DNA of 64,000 bases, taken from Aestuariibaculum lutulentum (GTDB lineage Bacteria; Bacteroidota; Bacteroidia; Flavobacteriales; Flavobacteriaceae). A model generated the notes under the pieces. That model saw only the letters and a program-made list of their open reading frames with translations, had not been told where the DNA came from and did no database searches. Each line of letters begins with the position of its first letter. The first letter of the stretch is position 1. This document shows positions 26,860 through 36,081 of this stretch, in pieces. The stretch is from assembly GCF_032926325.1 (NCBI RefSeq), contig NZ_CP136709.1, positions 3,566,501-3,630,500 of the forward strand, read 5' to 3'. Position numbers and translations under genes: made by a program.

Positions 26860-27600
26860 CTAATAAACTTTCACTCCTTTTTCTTCCAACTTTTTCCAAA
26901 GATTTTCAACCAGTTTTATGGCTTCAACATTATCGCCATGCACACAAATGGTATCTACCCGAATCGGCACTTTAATACCATCTAAAGTTTTAACTTCTCG
27001 CATAGAAATCATCCTGTAAACATGCTCAAACATCTCATCTATATCATGAATTAAAGCTTCCTTTTTCGCCCTGGAAACTAAAGACAAATCATCATTATAA
27101 TTTCTATCTGCGAACACTTCATAAACAATCGGGATATTATGCTGCACAGCTAAATCTGCTATTACCGAACCGTACGGAACATACAACTGAACTGGCATAG
27201 CATAAGTTTTCACAACCTCAATAATTACCTCAGCTAACTTTTTATCGGCCGCAGCCATATTATAAAGCGCTCCATGGGGTTTTATGTGATGCAAGTCTAC
27301 CTGCTCTTCTTTTAAAACAACAAGCAAACTATCAATTTGATGCTTTATGGACGCAAACAATGCCGCACATGACATATCCATAGCTTGCCTACCAAAATTT
27401 TCCTTATCGGGAAATGAAGGATGAGCCCCAACTTTCACCTGATGCTCTTTTGCTAATTTCACGACCTTGCTCATTGTTACTTCATCTCCTGCATGTCCAC
27501 CACAAGCAATGTTACAGGAAGACAAAAATGGCATTAACTGCGCCTCATTATCTATGCCCTCACCCACATCGGCATTAATATCCACATGAAATAATTCCAT
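26860..27600 (-). CDS. pxpA: 5-oxoprolinase subunit A
   Basis: 246-aa LamB/YcsF-family TIM-barrel-like protein, first gene of pxpABC. It opens with VDINADVGEGIDNEAQLMPF and has CNIACGGHAGD, HPSFPDKENFGRQAM and HHIKPHGALYN, the conserved metal-site region. Produces glutamate from 5-oxoproline together with PxpBC, repairing the damage product of glutamine and glutathione-type metabolism. Transcribed from a promoter about 43 bp upstream. Confidence 0.95.
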   Translation of the reverse strand: MELFHVDINADVGEGIDNEAQLMPFLSSCNIACGGHAGDEVTMSKVVKLAKEHQVKVGAHPSFPDKENFGRQAMDMSCAALFASIKHQIDSLLVVLKEEQVDLHHIKPHGALYNMAAADKKLAEVIIEVVKTYAMPVQLYVPYGSVIADLAVQHNIPIVYEVFADRNYNDDLSLVSRAKKEALIHDIDEMFEHVYRMISMREVKTLDGIKVPIRVDTICVHGDNVEAIKLVENLWKKLEEKGVKVY

Positions 27601-27642
27601 AGCCTTAGTTTTATTTTATAAAGAAAGAAGATTAAAACTAAG

Positions 27643-27650
27643 CAAATCTA
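27643..27650 (-). promoter_or_regulatory. -7 box of the pxpABC operon
   Basis: Minus-strand TAGATTTG, exact TAnnTTTG, 42 bp before the pxpA ATG. Confidence 0.5.
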
Positions 27651-27704
27651 TTGAATATTCATTTCAACGACACTAGAGAAAACCAATAAAATTTCAGATA
27701 AAAA

Positions 27705-29240
27705 TTACCCTAACCAACCTTCCCGGTCCAAACTACGATACTGAATAGCTTCACTTATATGAGATCCGTTCACCTCTTCAGAAGCTTCCAAATCGGCAAT
27801 TGTTCTAGCCACCTTTAAAATTCTGTCATAAGCTCTGGCCGATAAATTTAATCGCTCCATCGCTGTTTTGAGTAACATCTTTGAAGCTTCATCCAACACA
27901 CAATATTTTCGAATTTGTTTCGTATTCATCTGAGCATTATAATGAACCGAATCTGATTCTAAAAATCGTCTGGTTTGAATCGCTCTGGCCTCGGTTACAC
28001 GTTTCCTGATATCTACCGAAGATTCACTTTTTCGATCTTCTGAAAGCTTTTCAAATGGTACCGGCGTGACTTCTATATGAATATCGATACGATCTAACAA
28101 TGGCCCTGAAATTTTACTTAAATACCGTTGCATTTCAGCCGGACTTGACATTACTGGCGCATCCGGATCGTTAAAATATCCGCCCGGACTTGGATTCATA
28201 CTCGCTACCAACATAAACGATGACGGATAGGTTACCGTAAATTTCGCTCTTGAAATTGTAACTTCCCGATCTTCCAGAGGCTGACGTAACACCTCTAAAA
28301 CACTGCGTTTAAATTCAGGTAATTCATCTAAAAACAACACACCATTATGCGACAGCGATATTTCTCCCGGTTGCGGAAAAGCTCCACCACCAACCAGCGC
28401 AACATCGCTAATCGTGTGGTGCGGACTTCGAAACGGACGCTGCGCCATCAATCCACTATCTTTTACACGACCAACAACCGAATGTATTTTTGTAGTTTCT
28501 AAAGCCTCATGCAATGTCATAGGTGGCAAAATACTTGGTAAACGTTTCGCTAACATGGTTTTTCCTGCTCCTGGCGGACCAATTAAAATAATATTATGCC
28601 CACCTGCAGCTGCAATTTCCATACAGCGTTTAATCCCTTCCTGTCCTTTAACATCGCTAAAATCGAATTCCGGGAATTCTAAGTTTTTATAAAACTCATC
28701 TCTAGTATTGATTATGGTTTGCTCAAGAGGCTCACCTTTATCAAAATAATCAATGACCTGTTTGATATTATCTACCCCATACACTTCCAAATTATCAACT
28801 ATGGCAGCTTCTTTAGCATTTTGGCTAGGCAGAATAAAACCTTTAAAACCTTCTTCGCGCGCTTTAACAGCAATAGGCAAAGCTCCTTTTATCGGCTGCA
28901 AACTTCCATCTAATGAAAGTTCTCCCATAATTAAATACTTTTCTAAATTTTCTGCTTTAATTTGTTTGGATGCTGCTAAAATACCAATAGCCAAAGTTAA
29001 ATCGTAGGCACTACCTTCCTTCCGTAAATCGGCAGGCGCCATGTTGATGGTGATTTTCTTTCCGGGAATTTTATAGCCGTTATTCTGCAATGCAGCCGCA
29101 ATGCGATAATTACTTTCTTTTATTGCATTATCCGGCAACCCTACCAAATGATAGCCAATACCTGAATCAACATTAACCTCTACAGTGATTGTTGTGGCTT
29201 CGACACCAAAAACGGCACTTCCAAATACTTTTTTCAGCAT
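27705..29240 (-). CDS. yifB: YifB/ComM-family AAA+ ATPase (magnesium chelatase-like)
   Basis: 511-aa protein with a Lon-protease-like N-terminal domain (about 1-180), an AAA+ core with Walker A GPPGAGKT (about 222-229) and Walker B in VLFLDELPEF, and a C-terminal Mg-chelatase domain (LNLSARAYDRILKVARTIADL). In Haemophilus and Vibrio the orthologue ComM is a branch-migration helicase used in natural transformation; in most bacteria it is chromosomal housekeeping. Monocistronic on the minus strand. Confidence 0.93.
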   Translation of the reverse strand: MLKKVFGSAVFGVEATTITVEVNVDSGIGYHLVGLPDNAIKESNYRIAAALQNNGYKIPGKKITINMAPADLRKEGSAYDLTLAIGILAASKQIKAENLEKYLIMGELSLDGSLQPIKGALPIAVKAREEGFKGFILPSQNAKEAAIVDNLEVYGVDNIKQVIDYFDKGEPLEQTIINTRDEFYKNLEFPEFDFSDVKGQEGIKRCMEIAAAGGHNIILIGPPGAGKTMLAKRLPSILPPMTLHEALETTKIHSVVGRVKDSGLMAQRPFRSPHHTISDVALVGGGAFPQPGEISLSHNGVLFLDELPEFKRSVLEVLRQPLEDREVTISRAKFTVTYPSSFMLVASMNPSPGGYFNDPDAPVMSSPAEMQRYLSKISGPLLDRIDIHIEVTPVPFEKLSEDRKSESSVDIRKRVTEARAIQTRRFLESDSVHYNAQMNTKQIRKYCVLDEASKMLLKTAMERLNLSARAYDRILKVARTIADLEASEEVNGSHISEAIQYRSLDREGWLG

Positions 29241-29304
29241 ACATCTTAATTTTCCCTTATAAATGTAAGAAAAGTATTTTAAACCACTCTAAATCAACAA
29301 CAAA

Positions 29305-29332
29305 TCAAAAAATCCCGCATAAAAGCGGGATT
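29305..29332 (-). terminator. terminator of the nitrate uptake operon
   Basis: 8-bp stem AATCCCGC/GCGGGATT with a 6-nt loop; read on the minus strand it is followed by a T run. It lies about 50 bp after the porin gene, the last of the nrt operon. Confidence 0.8.
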
Positions 29333-29383
29333 CCGTTAGAGTCAATAAAAATTATTCTCTCAATTTATATAGACACTTTTTAA

Positions 29384-30652
29384 TTAGTTTAAGAATTTAG
29401 GTTTAAGCACTAACATCGCCCAAGCCCAGTTTTGTCCATCGGCAGCCGCATCCTCAGACACACCTTTTAACTCATACATACCATCTGCTGCAAACATTTG
29501 TGAATACCCCATAACTAAGGCATAACCTTTAAATTTCTTAGTAAATACCAAATCTATTTCTGTTCCTAAGGCTTTATCTCCGCTTGGTAAATCCTGCTCT
29601 CCACTAAAGTTTAAAGCTTTAACCAATAAACTTGAAGTTTCACTTAAGGTGAAATTCGCACTAATATGCACATCGAATAACCCTACTGAATTCGCATGAT
29701 TTCCTACGTAGAAATAATCCATAAACCCGTTAAATTTATGATTGGTTCCGTATAACGGGAAGAACGCTCCGGTTTCTCCAGCATCTCCATCATTTCCACT
29801 GATGATTTCAAGACCCGCACCTAAACCAACCTTAGAAGAAGCTTTAAAACTTAAATCAAGTCCTACTAAATAAGCTCCTTTTACATCAACCTCTCCTTGT
29901 CTTTGTCCAGTTTGAAGAAATGCATTCGCAGCCACTCCAAAACCTCCGGCTTTATAATTTAAATGTGCTCCAAAGGTTTGTAAATTACTTGTTCCGTCTG
30001 GTGCATCGGTATCATCAAATTCCTGAAAACCATTATTCATAAATAATAAGCTTCCTGATAGTTTTTCCCAAGCCTGACTTAAATGCGCCATCTGCATGGT
30101 TTTATACGAGAAGAAACCTGTAGTATTATAAGCTGTACTGGTATTCACAAACCCAGCTGGATTTGAATAATCCTGATTGAAAGCAAAAGCTACATCCAAT
30201 GCAAATTTTTCCTTTTTATATTTCAACAAAGCAGCATCGTGATTACGTCCCTGCTGTGCCCAATCCAGACCTCCTAAAATCCTTTGATCGTCGTAAGACA
30301 ATACCTGACGTCCTAATTTTGTTGACCATCCAGAACCTAATTTAAGTTCTGCCCAAGCCTGAAATACAGCAAACGAGTTATTTTGATCGTAAGGCAAAAT
30401 TTGTCTGTTTTCACCCCACACCATAACATCTTGCAGACTCAGATAAAATGTGTAAGCTTCAGAAGAGAATCCTGCATTTAAGCGTGCTCTGGTAGAAATT
30501 CCAAAACCAGCATCGGCATCATCAGCAATTAAACTCCCAAAGCCGTGACGGTACTCCGTTCTTGGACGGAATTCGCCATCTAAAGTAAATTGCGCATGTA
30601 CGAATTGTAAGCATCCTAATATTAGCCCTAGAATTACATATTGTTTTTTCAT
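29384..30652 (-). CDS. outer-membrane beta-barrel porin (alginate-export-like) of the nitrate operon
   Basis: 422-aa exported protein: signal peptide ending VHAQ (about 20), then amphipathic strands alternating with short loops through to a C-terminal strand (WAMLVLKPKFLN), as in an outer-membrane barrel. FRPRTEYRHGFG, TKLGRQVLSYDDQRILGGLDW and GTNHKFNGFMDYFY resemble the alginate_exp/AlgE-like domain family. It follows the second ABC ATPase gene by 62 bp in the nrt operon, so a role in letting nitrate or nitrite cross the outer membrane is a sensible inference; alginate is not implied. Confidence 0.75.
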   Translation of the reverse strand: MKKQYVILGLILGCLQFVHAQFTLDGEFRPRTEYRHGFGSLIADDADAGFGISTRARLNAGFSSEAYTFYLSLQDVMVWGENRQILPYDQNNSFAVFQAWAELKLGSGWSTKLGRQVLSYDDQRILGGLDWAQQGRNHDAALLKYKKEKFALDVAFAFNQDYSNPAGFVNTSTAYNTTGFFSYKTMQMAHLSQAWEKLSGSLLFMNNGFQEFDDTDAPDGTSNLQTFGAHLNYKAGGFGVAANAFLQTGQRQGEVDVKGAYLVGLDLSFKASSKVGLGAGLEIISGNDGDAGETGAFFPLYGTNHKFNGFMDYFYVGNHANSVGLFDVHISANFTLSETSSLLVKALNFSGEQDLPSGDKALGTEIDLVFTKKFKGYALVMGYSQMFAADGMYELKGVSEDAAADGQNWAWAMLVLKPKFLN

Positions 30653-30714
30653 GTGTTCGTTTTTAAGTTAAAAATTGGTTAGTTTGTTTTTATTTGGTTT
30701 GTTTTTTTATGTTT

Positions 30715-31548
30715 TTAATGCTCTAAGAAATCAATAAGATGTTTTCTGTATTTATAATAATCGTCGTGCTCTAAAACTGCTTTTCGGGTTCTTGGACGTT
30801 CAAAATCTATATTTAAAATATCCCCGATTTTTGCTTTAGGACCACTGGTCATCATCACCACACGATCTGCTAAAAAAATCGCTTCATCCACATCATGCGT
30901 AATCATAACCGCTGTAATTTTTTCTTTATTCCAGATTTCAATAAGAATATCCTGAAGTTCGCCACGTGTTAAAGAATCTAACATTCCGAAAGGCTCATCC
31001 AAAAGCAACACTTTGGGTTTAATAGCAAAAGCTCGAGCAATACCTACACGTTGCTGCATACCCTGAGATAAATCTGATGCTTTTTTATGAAAGGCATCTT
31101 CCAGGCCAACTTTTTGAAGATAATATTTAGCAATATCCGTACGTTGTGATTTTGTAGCATGCGGAAATACCTGATTCACACCCAACATCACGTTTTGCAA
31201 TGAGGTCATCCAAGGCATTAAACTAGGCGCCTGAAAAATGACGCCTCGGTCTGGTCCCGGCCCTTTTATATGATGTCCTAATACCGAAATATTACCTCCT
31301 GAGATTTCATTTAAGCCTGCAATCATAGATAACATGGTAGTTTTACCACAGCCTGAATGCCCAATAATGGTAACGAATTCTTCCTTCATAATTTGAAGGT
31401 TTAAATCTTCAAGAACCACATAATCTCCTTTTGGAGTTGGATACACTTTTTTCAGGTGTTTTAAATCTAACATTACATCTTCGTGAAATGCAATACCGTT
31501 TTCGGTTACTATATCTGTATGTGCTGTATTTATAGTCATATTTTCCAA
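30715..31548 (-). CDS. nrtD: nitrate/nitrite ABC transporter ATP-binding subunit (NrtD-like)
   Basis: 277-aa ABC ATPase with Walker A GHSGCGKTT, signature LSQGMQQRVG, Walker B LLLDEPFGMLD and an intact H-loop (MITHDVDEA). The tail DRVVMMTSGPKAKIGDIL fits the NrtD/SsuB/TauB group. It is the second of two ATPases in the operon, 3 bp after the first, so the importer has a heterodimeric nucleotide-binding pair. It energises uptake of nitrate through NrtB from the NrtA binding protein. Confidence 0.88.
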   Translation of the reverse strand: MENMTINTAHTDIVTENGIAFHEDVMLDLKHLKKVYPTPKGDYVVLEDLNLQIMKEEFVTIIGHSGCGKTTMLSMIAGLNEISGGNISVLGHHIKGPGPDRGVIFQAPSLMPWMTSLQNVMLGVNQVFPHATKSQRTDIAKYYLQKVGLEDAFHKKASDLSQGMQQRVGIARAFAIKPKVLLLDEPFGMLDSLTRGELQDILIEIWNKEKITAVMITHDVDEAIFLADRVVMMTSGPKAKIGDILNIDFERPRTRKAVLEHDDYYKYRKHLIDFLEH

Positions 31549-31551
31549 GTT

Positions 31552-32397
31552 TTAAAAGTGTCCGACAAAACTTTTCGGTGTTAAATCTGGTAATTCGTAA
31601 ACTTCCTGATCTACAGATTTACGCTCATTTCCTATATCCATTAAGTATTCGATAATAGCATTTCTTGTTTCCTTAAAATTTGCATTATCATTAAGCTCGG
31701 TTTTATCACGCGGACGTTCAATATCAATTTTAAACTCTGGTCCTAAAGTCGCCTTTGGCCCCGGACGCAATGGAATAATGCGGTCTGCCATATAAATCCC
31801 TTCATCCACATCATTGGTGATTAATAAAGCAGTTCGCTTTTCTTTACCCCAGATGTTTAAAATTTCATCCTGAAGATTTCCTCGAGTTAAGGCATCTAAA
31901 GCCCCAAGTGGTTCATCCATAATAATCATTTCGGGTTTCATGGCTAACGCTCTTGCAACCGCCACACGCTGACGCATCCCCCCAGACAATTCTTTAGGTC
32001 TTTTATTTATCGCTGGCGTTAAATTCACCATCGCTACATACTCTGCAACAATCTCATGAAGTTCTTTTTTACTTTTCTTCGGAAAAGCTTCTTTCACAGC
32101 CATGTATATATTTTGACCAACAGTCAACCATGGCAACAGTGAGTAATTTTGAAAAATTACACCACGCTCATGACTTGTTCCTAAAACCGGTAAGCCTTTA
32201 AAAAGTACCTCACCTCTTGTTGGTTGTAATAAGCCATTTATCAAGTTTACTAAAGTTGTTTTACCACTCCCGGTAAACCCAACGATAGCTACAAATTCAC
32301 CTTCTTCAATCGATAAATTGATATTTGAAAGCACCTCGGTTGCATGATCGCCTTGTCCGTAGGTTTTGTATACGTTATTTAGTTCTAAGTATGCCAT
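31552..32397 (-). CDS. nrtC: nitrate/nitrite ABC transporter ATP-binding subunit (NrtC-like), altered H-loop
   Basis: 281-aa ABC ATPase with Walker A GFTGSGKTT, signature LSGGMRQRV and Walker B IIMDEPLGALD. The H-loop reads LLITNDVDEG, with Asn where the switch His normally is, while the partner ATPase keeps His. The tail DRIIPLRPGPKATLG matches the N-terminal half of cyanobacterial NrtC, but the C-terminal NrtA-like regulatory domain of that protein is missing. So this should be one half of an asymmetric ATPase pair. Confidence 0.85.
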   Translation of the reverse strand: MAYLELNNVYKTYGQGDHATEVLSNINLSIEEGEFVAIVGFTGSGKTTLVNLINGLLQPTRGEVLFKGLPVLGTSHERGVIFQNYSLLPWLTVGQNIYMAVKEAFPKKSKKELHEIVAEYVAMVNLTPAINKRPKELSGGMRQRVAVARALAMKPEMIIMDEPLGALDALTRGNLQDEILNIWGKEKRTALLITNDVDEGIYMADRIIPLRPGPKATLGPEFKIDIERPRDKTELNDNANFKETRNAIIEYLMDIGNERKSVDQEVYELPDLTPKSFVGHF

Positions 32398-32430
32398 TTT
32401 CTTAATTTTTTAAATATGAATTGCTACTTA

Positions 32431-33537
32431 TTAAATTCCGCTGGTCTTATTGAATGATACGGTATTCTGAATGGTTAACATGATTCGATCTAATAAGAAT
32501 CCTATACCACCGATTACAAACATGGCTACAATAATTTTCGAATTCGAATCGATAGCTCCATTCTGAAATTCCTCCCATACAAACGACCCTAAACCTGGAC
32601 TCTGCGCTAATAATTCGATGGCAATAAGAACCATCCAAGCCACAGATAATGTGATTCTCAAACCTGTAAATATTAATGGTAATGAAGAAGGTAAAATCAC
32701 TTTAAACACTTTCTGTACCGGTCCTAATTTCAAAACCTTAGCCACGTTGATGTAATCTTTATCTACCGATGCCACCCCCATAGCAGTATTTACTAAAGTC
32801 GCCCACATAGAACACAAACCAACACTTATAAATGAGATGATGAATGCACTATCGGAATTTGAATCTTTAGTCATCGTTTTCACAATCATGAACACTAATA
32901 ACAACCACACTACAGGAGATACCGGTTTAAAAATCTGGATTAACCAGTTCACTGAACTTCTTAGTGTTTTGCTCAATCCTATGATAACTCCAATTGGCAC
33001 TGCAATAACCAAGGCTAATAAAAATCCTGCAAACACTGTTTTTAAGCTGGTTAAAATCTGATCTACAAACGACGGACGCCCCGTATACACGATTGGATCT
33101 TTTCCTTCAGCAATACGTTTTGCATTTATTACTGCTGTTTTCTCTGCAAAAGCTGCTTTATCTGCACTAATTATTTGATGATCTCTTAATAACGATTTAT
33201 ACGATTCCCAAACTTGCGCAGGAGACGGTAATGTGTTAGGTTGGCAACTTATATCTCCAGAAGCTATACATGCTTTCATAGCATCTGCTGCCTCCTGCCC
33301 TTGTTCAGTTAAAGCTTTCTCAATCTTATAATCTGCTTCTATATTGTATAAAGATTTAGCCCCCATGTGCCATAAGCCAATAAATAAGAATATGGAAGCG
33401 ATTGGCACGACAACTTTTCTTAAGAAGTTTCTAAACCCTTCTTTATCTAATTCTCCGGTAAACAAGGATTTTAAAGTGATTAAAAATCCAAGTCCCATAA
33501 ATTTGGTCACTCTATCTAATGTTATGCTCTGTTTCAT
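32431..33537 (-). CDS. nrtB: nitrate/nitrite ABC transporter permease
   Basis: 368-aa inner-membrane permease with the C-terminal BPD_transp_1 domain (about 165-355, with EAA-like ALRLSVAW-type coupling region VILPSSLPLIFTGLRITL). The N-terminal TM (about 43-60) is separated from the core by a loop of about 100 residues containing two Cys and a TLPSPAQVWESY motif, as in NrtB-type permeases. Encoded between nrtA and the two ATPase genes, 33 bp before nrtC. Confidence 0.9.
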   Translation of the reverse strand: MKQSITLDRVTKFMGLGFLITLKSLFTGELDKEGFRNFLRKVVVPIASIFLFIGLWHMGAKSLYNIEADYKIEKALTEQGQEAADAMKACIASGDISCQPNTLPSPAQVWESYKSLLRDHQIISADKAAFAEKTAVINAKRIAEGKDPIVYTGRPSFVDQILTSLKTVFAGFLLALVIAVPIGVIIGLSKTLRSSVNWLIQIFKPVSPVVWLLLVFMIVKTMTKDSNSDSAFIISFISVGLCSMWATLVNTAMGVASVDKDYINVAKVLKLGPVQKVFKVILPSSLPLIFTGLRITLSVAWMVLIAIELLAQSPGLGSFVWEEFQNGAIDSNSKIIVAMFVIGGIGFLLDRIMLTIQNTVSFNKTSGI

Positions 33538-33642
33538 CTGTTTATTTTTACTTATTAAAGTGGTCTTATGGAATTCGCCAGAATCGTTTTGGTTAATAAC
33601 TTCTCTATTCTGACCATCCTCATGATTACTAAATTGAATATC

Positions 33643-35031
33643 TTATTTGTCTTTGTTTCCTATTTTGAAACTGTTTATATACCCAATCGGATCTTTTGCA
33701 TCGTACGATGTTCCGTCAATAAAGTCTGTAGTTGCTGGTTTATATCCATCGGTTTGAGGAATATCTGAAGCTGGAATATATCCTTCTTCAACTAAAAGTG
33801 AAGCTGCTTTTTTCCAGATATCAGGTCTGTATATATCTTTAATCGTTTCAGCATACCAGTCAGCTGGTTTCGCTTCAGGAATTTGTCCCCAACGACGCAT
33901 TTGAGTTAAGAACCAGATACCATCTGAATAGAAAGGATAGGTTGCATTGTACTTGTAGAATACGTTAAAGTCTGGCATTTCACGTTTATCTCCTTTTTCG
34001 AACTCGAACGTTCCAGTCATTGAATTTGCTAATACCACTTCGTCAGCTCCAACGTATTGAGGCATTGATAAGATTTTTACTGCTTCCGCTCTGTTTCCTG
34101 GTTCGTCTAACCATTTTCCTGCACGAATTAATGCTTTAGTAACTGCGATAGCCGTATTCGGGTTCTCTTCAACAAACTTCTTAGTCATTACAAATACTTT
34201 CTCTGGATTGTTTTTCCAGATATCATAGTTTGTAACTACCGGTACCCCAATACCTTTAAACACTGCTTGTTGATTCCATGGCTCACCTACACAATATCCG
34301 TAAATTGTTCCTGCTTCTAAGGTTGCAGGCATTTGTGGCGGAGGTGTTACAGATAATAATACTTCTGCATCAATTTGTCCTTGTACATTTTCTGCTGTAT
34401 ACATTCCAGGGTGAATTCCCGCTGCTGCTAACCAATATCTAATTTCATAGTTGTGTGTAGATACCGGAAATACCATTCCCATTTTAAAGGCTTTCCCACT
34501 ATTTTTATAGTCCGCAATTACAGGTTTTAAGGCATCTGCCTTAATAGGATGAACTGGTTTACCGTCTTCTCCCATTGGTACATTAGCTTTCATTTTAGAC
34601 CACACATCGTTAGACACTGTAATACCGTTACCATTTAAGTCCATTGAAAAAGCCGTTACCAGTTCCGCTTGTCTACCAAAACCAGCTCCTGCTGCAATTG
34701 GCTGCCCAGCCAACATATGCGATCCGTCTAACTGACCATCGATTACTCTATCTAATACATTTTTCCAGTTTGACTGCGCTTCTACGGACACAAATAAACC
34801 TTCATCTTCAAAGAAGCCTTTTTCTTTAGCAATGGCTAAAGGTGCCATATCTGTTAATTTTATAAAACCAAAGGTTAACTGAGGTTTCTCTATATCTAAA
34901 GTTTTTGTTTTAGATACATTCGCTGCGATATCTTCTGTAACCGCTTTCTTTTTAGAATCTTTTCCACCACAAGAAAATAGCAGTAATGAAACTGATAATG
35001 CCCATGCTGATTTTTTTAATACTGATTTCAT
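33643..35031 (-). CDS. nrtA: nitrate/nitrite-binding lipoprotein
   Basis: 462-aa solute-binding lipoprotein; the signal peptide ends LLLFSC-GG (Cys about 21). The mature part has the NrtA/CmpA/SsuA fold with FGFIKLTDMAPLAIAKEKGFFEDEG (a split view of the binding cleft region), LDGSHMLAGQPIAAGAG and YGYCVGEPWN. It delivers nitrate to NrtB in the periplasm. First gene of nrtABCD-porin, preceded by a 320-bp region with a -7 box and a TAAGTA-N4-TACTTA palindrome shared with other nitrate genes. Confidence 0.92.
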   Translation of the reverse strand: MKSVLKKSAWALSVSLLLFSCGGKDSKKKAVTEDIAANVSKTKTLDIEKPQLTFGFIKLTDMAPLAIAKEKGFFEDEGLFVSVEAQSNWKNVLDRVIDGQLDGSHMLAGQPIAAGAGFGRQAELVTAFSMDLNGNGITVSNDVWSKMKANVPMGEDGKPVHPIKADALKPVIADYKNSGKAFKMGMVFPVSTHNYEIRYWLAAAGIHPGMYTAENVQGQIDAEVLLSVTPPPQMPATLEAGTIYGYCVGEPWNQQAVFKGIGVPVVTNYDIWKNNPEKVFVMTKKFVEENPNTAIAVTKALIRAGKWLDEPGNRAEAVKILSMPQYVGADEVVLANSMTGTFEFEKGDKREMPDFNVFYKYNATYPFYSDGIWFLTQMRRWGQIPEAKPADWYAETIKDIYRPDIWKKAASLLVEEGYIPASDIPQTDGYKPATTDFIDGTSYDAKDPIGYINSFKIGNKDK

Positions 35032-35053
35032 ATTGAAGGATTTTTAGTTTAAC

Positions 35054-35069
35054 TAAGTATTAGTACTTA
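35054..35069. promoter_or_regulatory. candidate nitrate-regulon operator, nrtA
   Basis: TAAGTA-TTAG-TACTTA, a perfect 6-4-6 palindrome 9 bp downstream of the -7 box, 23 bp before the nrtA ATG. Same type as the sites at 38955, 39989 and 63275. Confidence 0.7.
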
Positions 35070-35078
35070 TTTACTTAG

Positions 35079-35086
35079 CAAATATA
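35079..35086 (-). promoter_or_regulatory. -7 box of the nrtA operon
   Basis: Minus-strand TATATTTG, directly preceded by TACGTA. The same TACGTA-TATATTTG block, with an identical 9-bp gap to the operator, stands before the globin gene. Confidence 0.6.
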
Positions 35087-35200
35087 TACGTAGTTATTTA
35101 ACCCTTCAATGGCATAGCACATGTAATATTATCTTTTTAAACATAAACAAACCTGCTAAAAACCATAAAAATAAATTAAAACACTGATTATAAATTAAAT

Positions 35201-35245
35201 ACAACACGTAAAAACAATACGTAATGCACATACGTACCATACGTA
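35201..35245. repeat. cluster of ACGTA motifs
   Basis: Four ACGTA occurrences in 40 bp, three of them full TACGTA (35218, 35231, 35240). Two are separated by only 3 bp. They may be extra half-sites for the same regulator as the 6-4-6 palindromes. Confidence 0.4.
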
Positions 35246-35291
35246 AAAAAATAAAAATCCGCTTAATTTTACTTAGAAAATCAGCGGATTT
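35245..35291 (-). terminator. terminator of the globin-cytochrome operon
   Basis: Stem AAATCCGCT (35255-35263)/AGCGGATTT (35283-35291) with a 19-nt loop that can fold further; on the minus strand it is followed by a long T-rich tract. It lies 61 bp after the pentahaem cytochrome gene. Confidence 0.75.
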
Positions 35292-35351
35292 AATACAAAA
35301 GTGTTGGTTAAAGAAAAATTAAGACCTAAAACACTTATTAAAACATCACTT

Positions 35352-36071
35352 TTATTTGTTGATTTTATTTTTAAATTGCTCCAACCATTCCAACTCCGAT
35401 AAACCTATATATTTTTTATCATCACCATATGGATCTGCCCCTCCTTGAAAATACTTCTCAATAGTTAGCATAGGTATAGTATCTTTTAATCTGGTAGCCA
35501 CTTCATATTTATGATTACCATGAAAATCATGACATTGTATACAGGTTGTCCACTCTTCTTTTGCTATAAGCATGGCATGACTAATATCTAAAGGATCGTT
35601 CTCAACTTCAAGATCCTGATGGCAATTCATACAATAATCTGCTGTTGGAACTGAAACCCTTTCTTCGTGATGCTCCGAATGACACGTAATACAAGTTGTT
35701 GCATCAATAACCTTTATAGCATCACTAAATCGAGGTTCTGAAAAACGATATGATGGATGCCTATCATTAGGTCGGTCATGACATTGCAAACAATTATCAA
35801 CAGTTACATCTTTTGTTCCGAAATCGACGCCTGTTTTTCTAAAACCAAAACTATGTGAAATATTAGACTGAACCTGCTGCCAAAGATTCCCTTTAGCATC
35901 TGCGTGACAAACCACGCAAGACATATCGCTATGCCCGGTATTCATAGGACCTATAGATACATACTTCTCTGAAGCATCAAGAGTTAATACAAAGAAAATA
36001 AATCCACCCAGCAAAAGTCCGAACACCCCGCCTATTATTTGTCTTTTTCTTAATGGATTTACTTTAAACAT
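35352..36071 (-). CDS. membrane-anchored pentahaem c-type cytochrome
   Basis: 239-aa protein with one N-terminal TM (about 11-30) and a periplasmic part with five CXXCH haem sites: C52-H56, C94-H98, C127-H131, C147-H151 and C177-H181. Extra His residues (H47, H73, H105, H134/135, H165, H184, H187) could be the sixth ligands. No CXXCK as in NrfA. Size and layout resemble NapC/NrfH/CymA-like or cytochrome c3-like electron carriers, although it is not a clear member. Last gene of a five-gene operon whose other products suggest it receives electrons from a membrane b-type protein. Confidence 0.85.
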   Translation of the reverse strand: MFKVNPLRKRQIIGGVFGLLLGGFIFFVLTLDASEKYVSIGPMNTGHSDMSCVVCHADAKGNLWQQVQSNISHSFGFRKTGVDFGTKDVTVDNCLQCHDRPNDRHPSYRFSEPRFSDAIKVIDATTCITCHSEHHEERVSVPTADYCMNCHQDLEVENDPLDISHAMLIAKEEWTTCIQCHDFHGNHKYEVATRLKDTIPMLTIEKYFQGGADPYGDDKKYIGLSELEWLEQFKNKINK

Positions 36072-36081
36072 ATTTTAAATA

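Larger units (their letters stand above)
35032..35351. other. regulatory region upstream of nrtA
   Basis: Holds a palindromic operator (35054-35069), a -7 box (35079-35086), a stretch from 35080 that is nearly identical to the globin promoter region, a cluster of four ACGTA motifs at 35206-35245 and the terminator of the upstream cytochrome operon. No coding potential. Confidence 0.75.

Noticed and set aside
29189..29383. Plus-strand open frame between yifB and the porin gene
   Set aside because: It overlaps the start of yifB and the operon terminator; no homology or start signal.
29384..30652. Alginate exporter
   Set aside because: Only the barrel family resembles alginate export proteins; no alginate genes are nearby and the gene ends a nitrate uptake operon.
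35231..35245. Additional full operator of the 6-4-6 type
   Set aside because: The two TACGTA words are separated by 3 bp, not 4, so it does not fit the palindrome; listed only as a half-site cluster.
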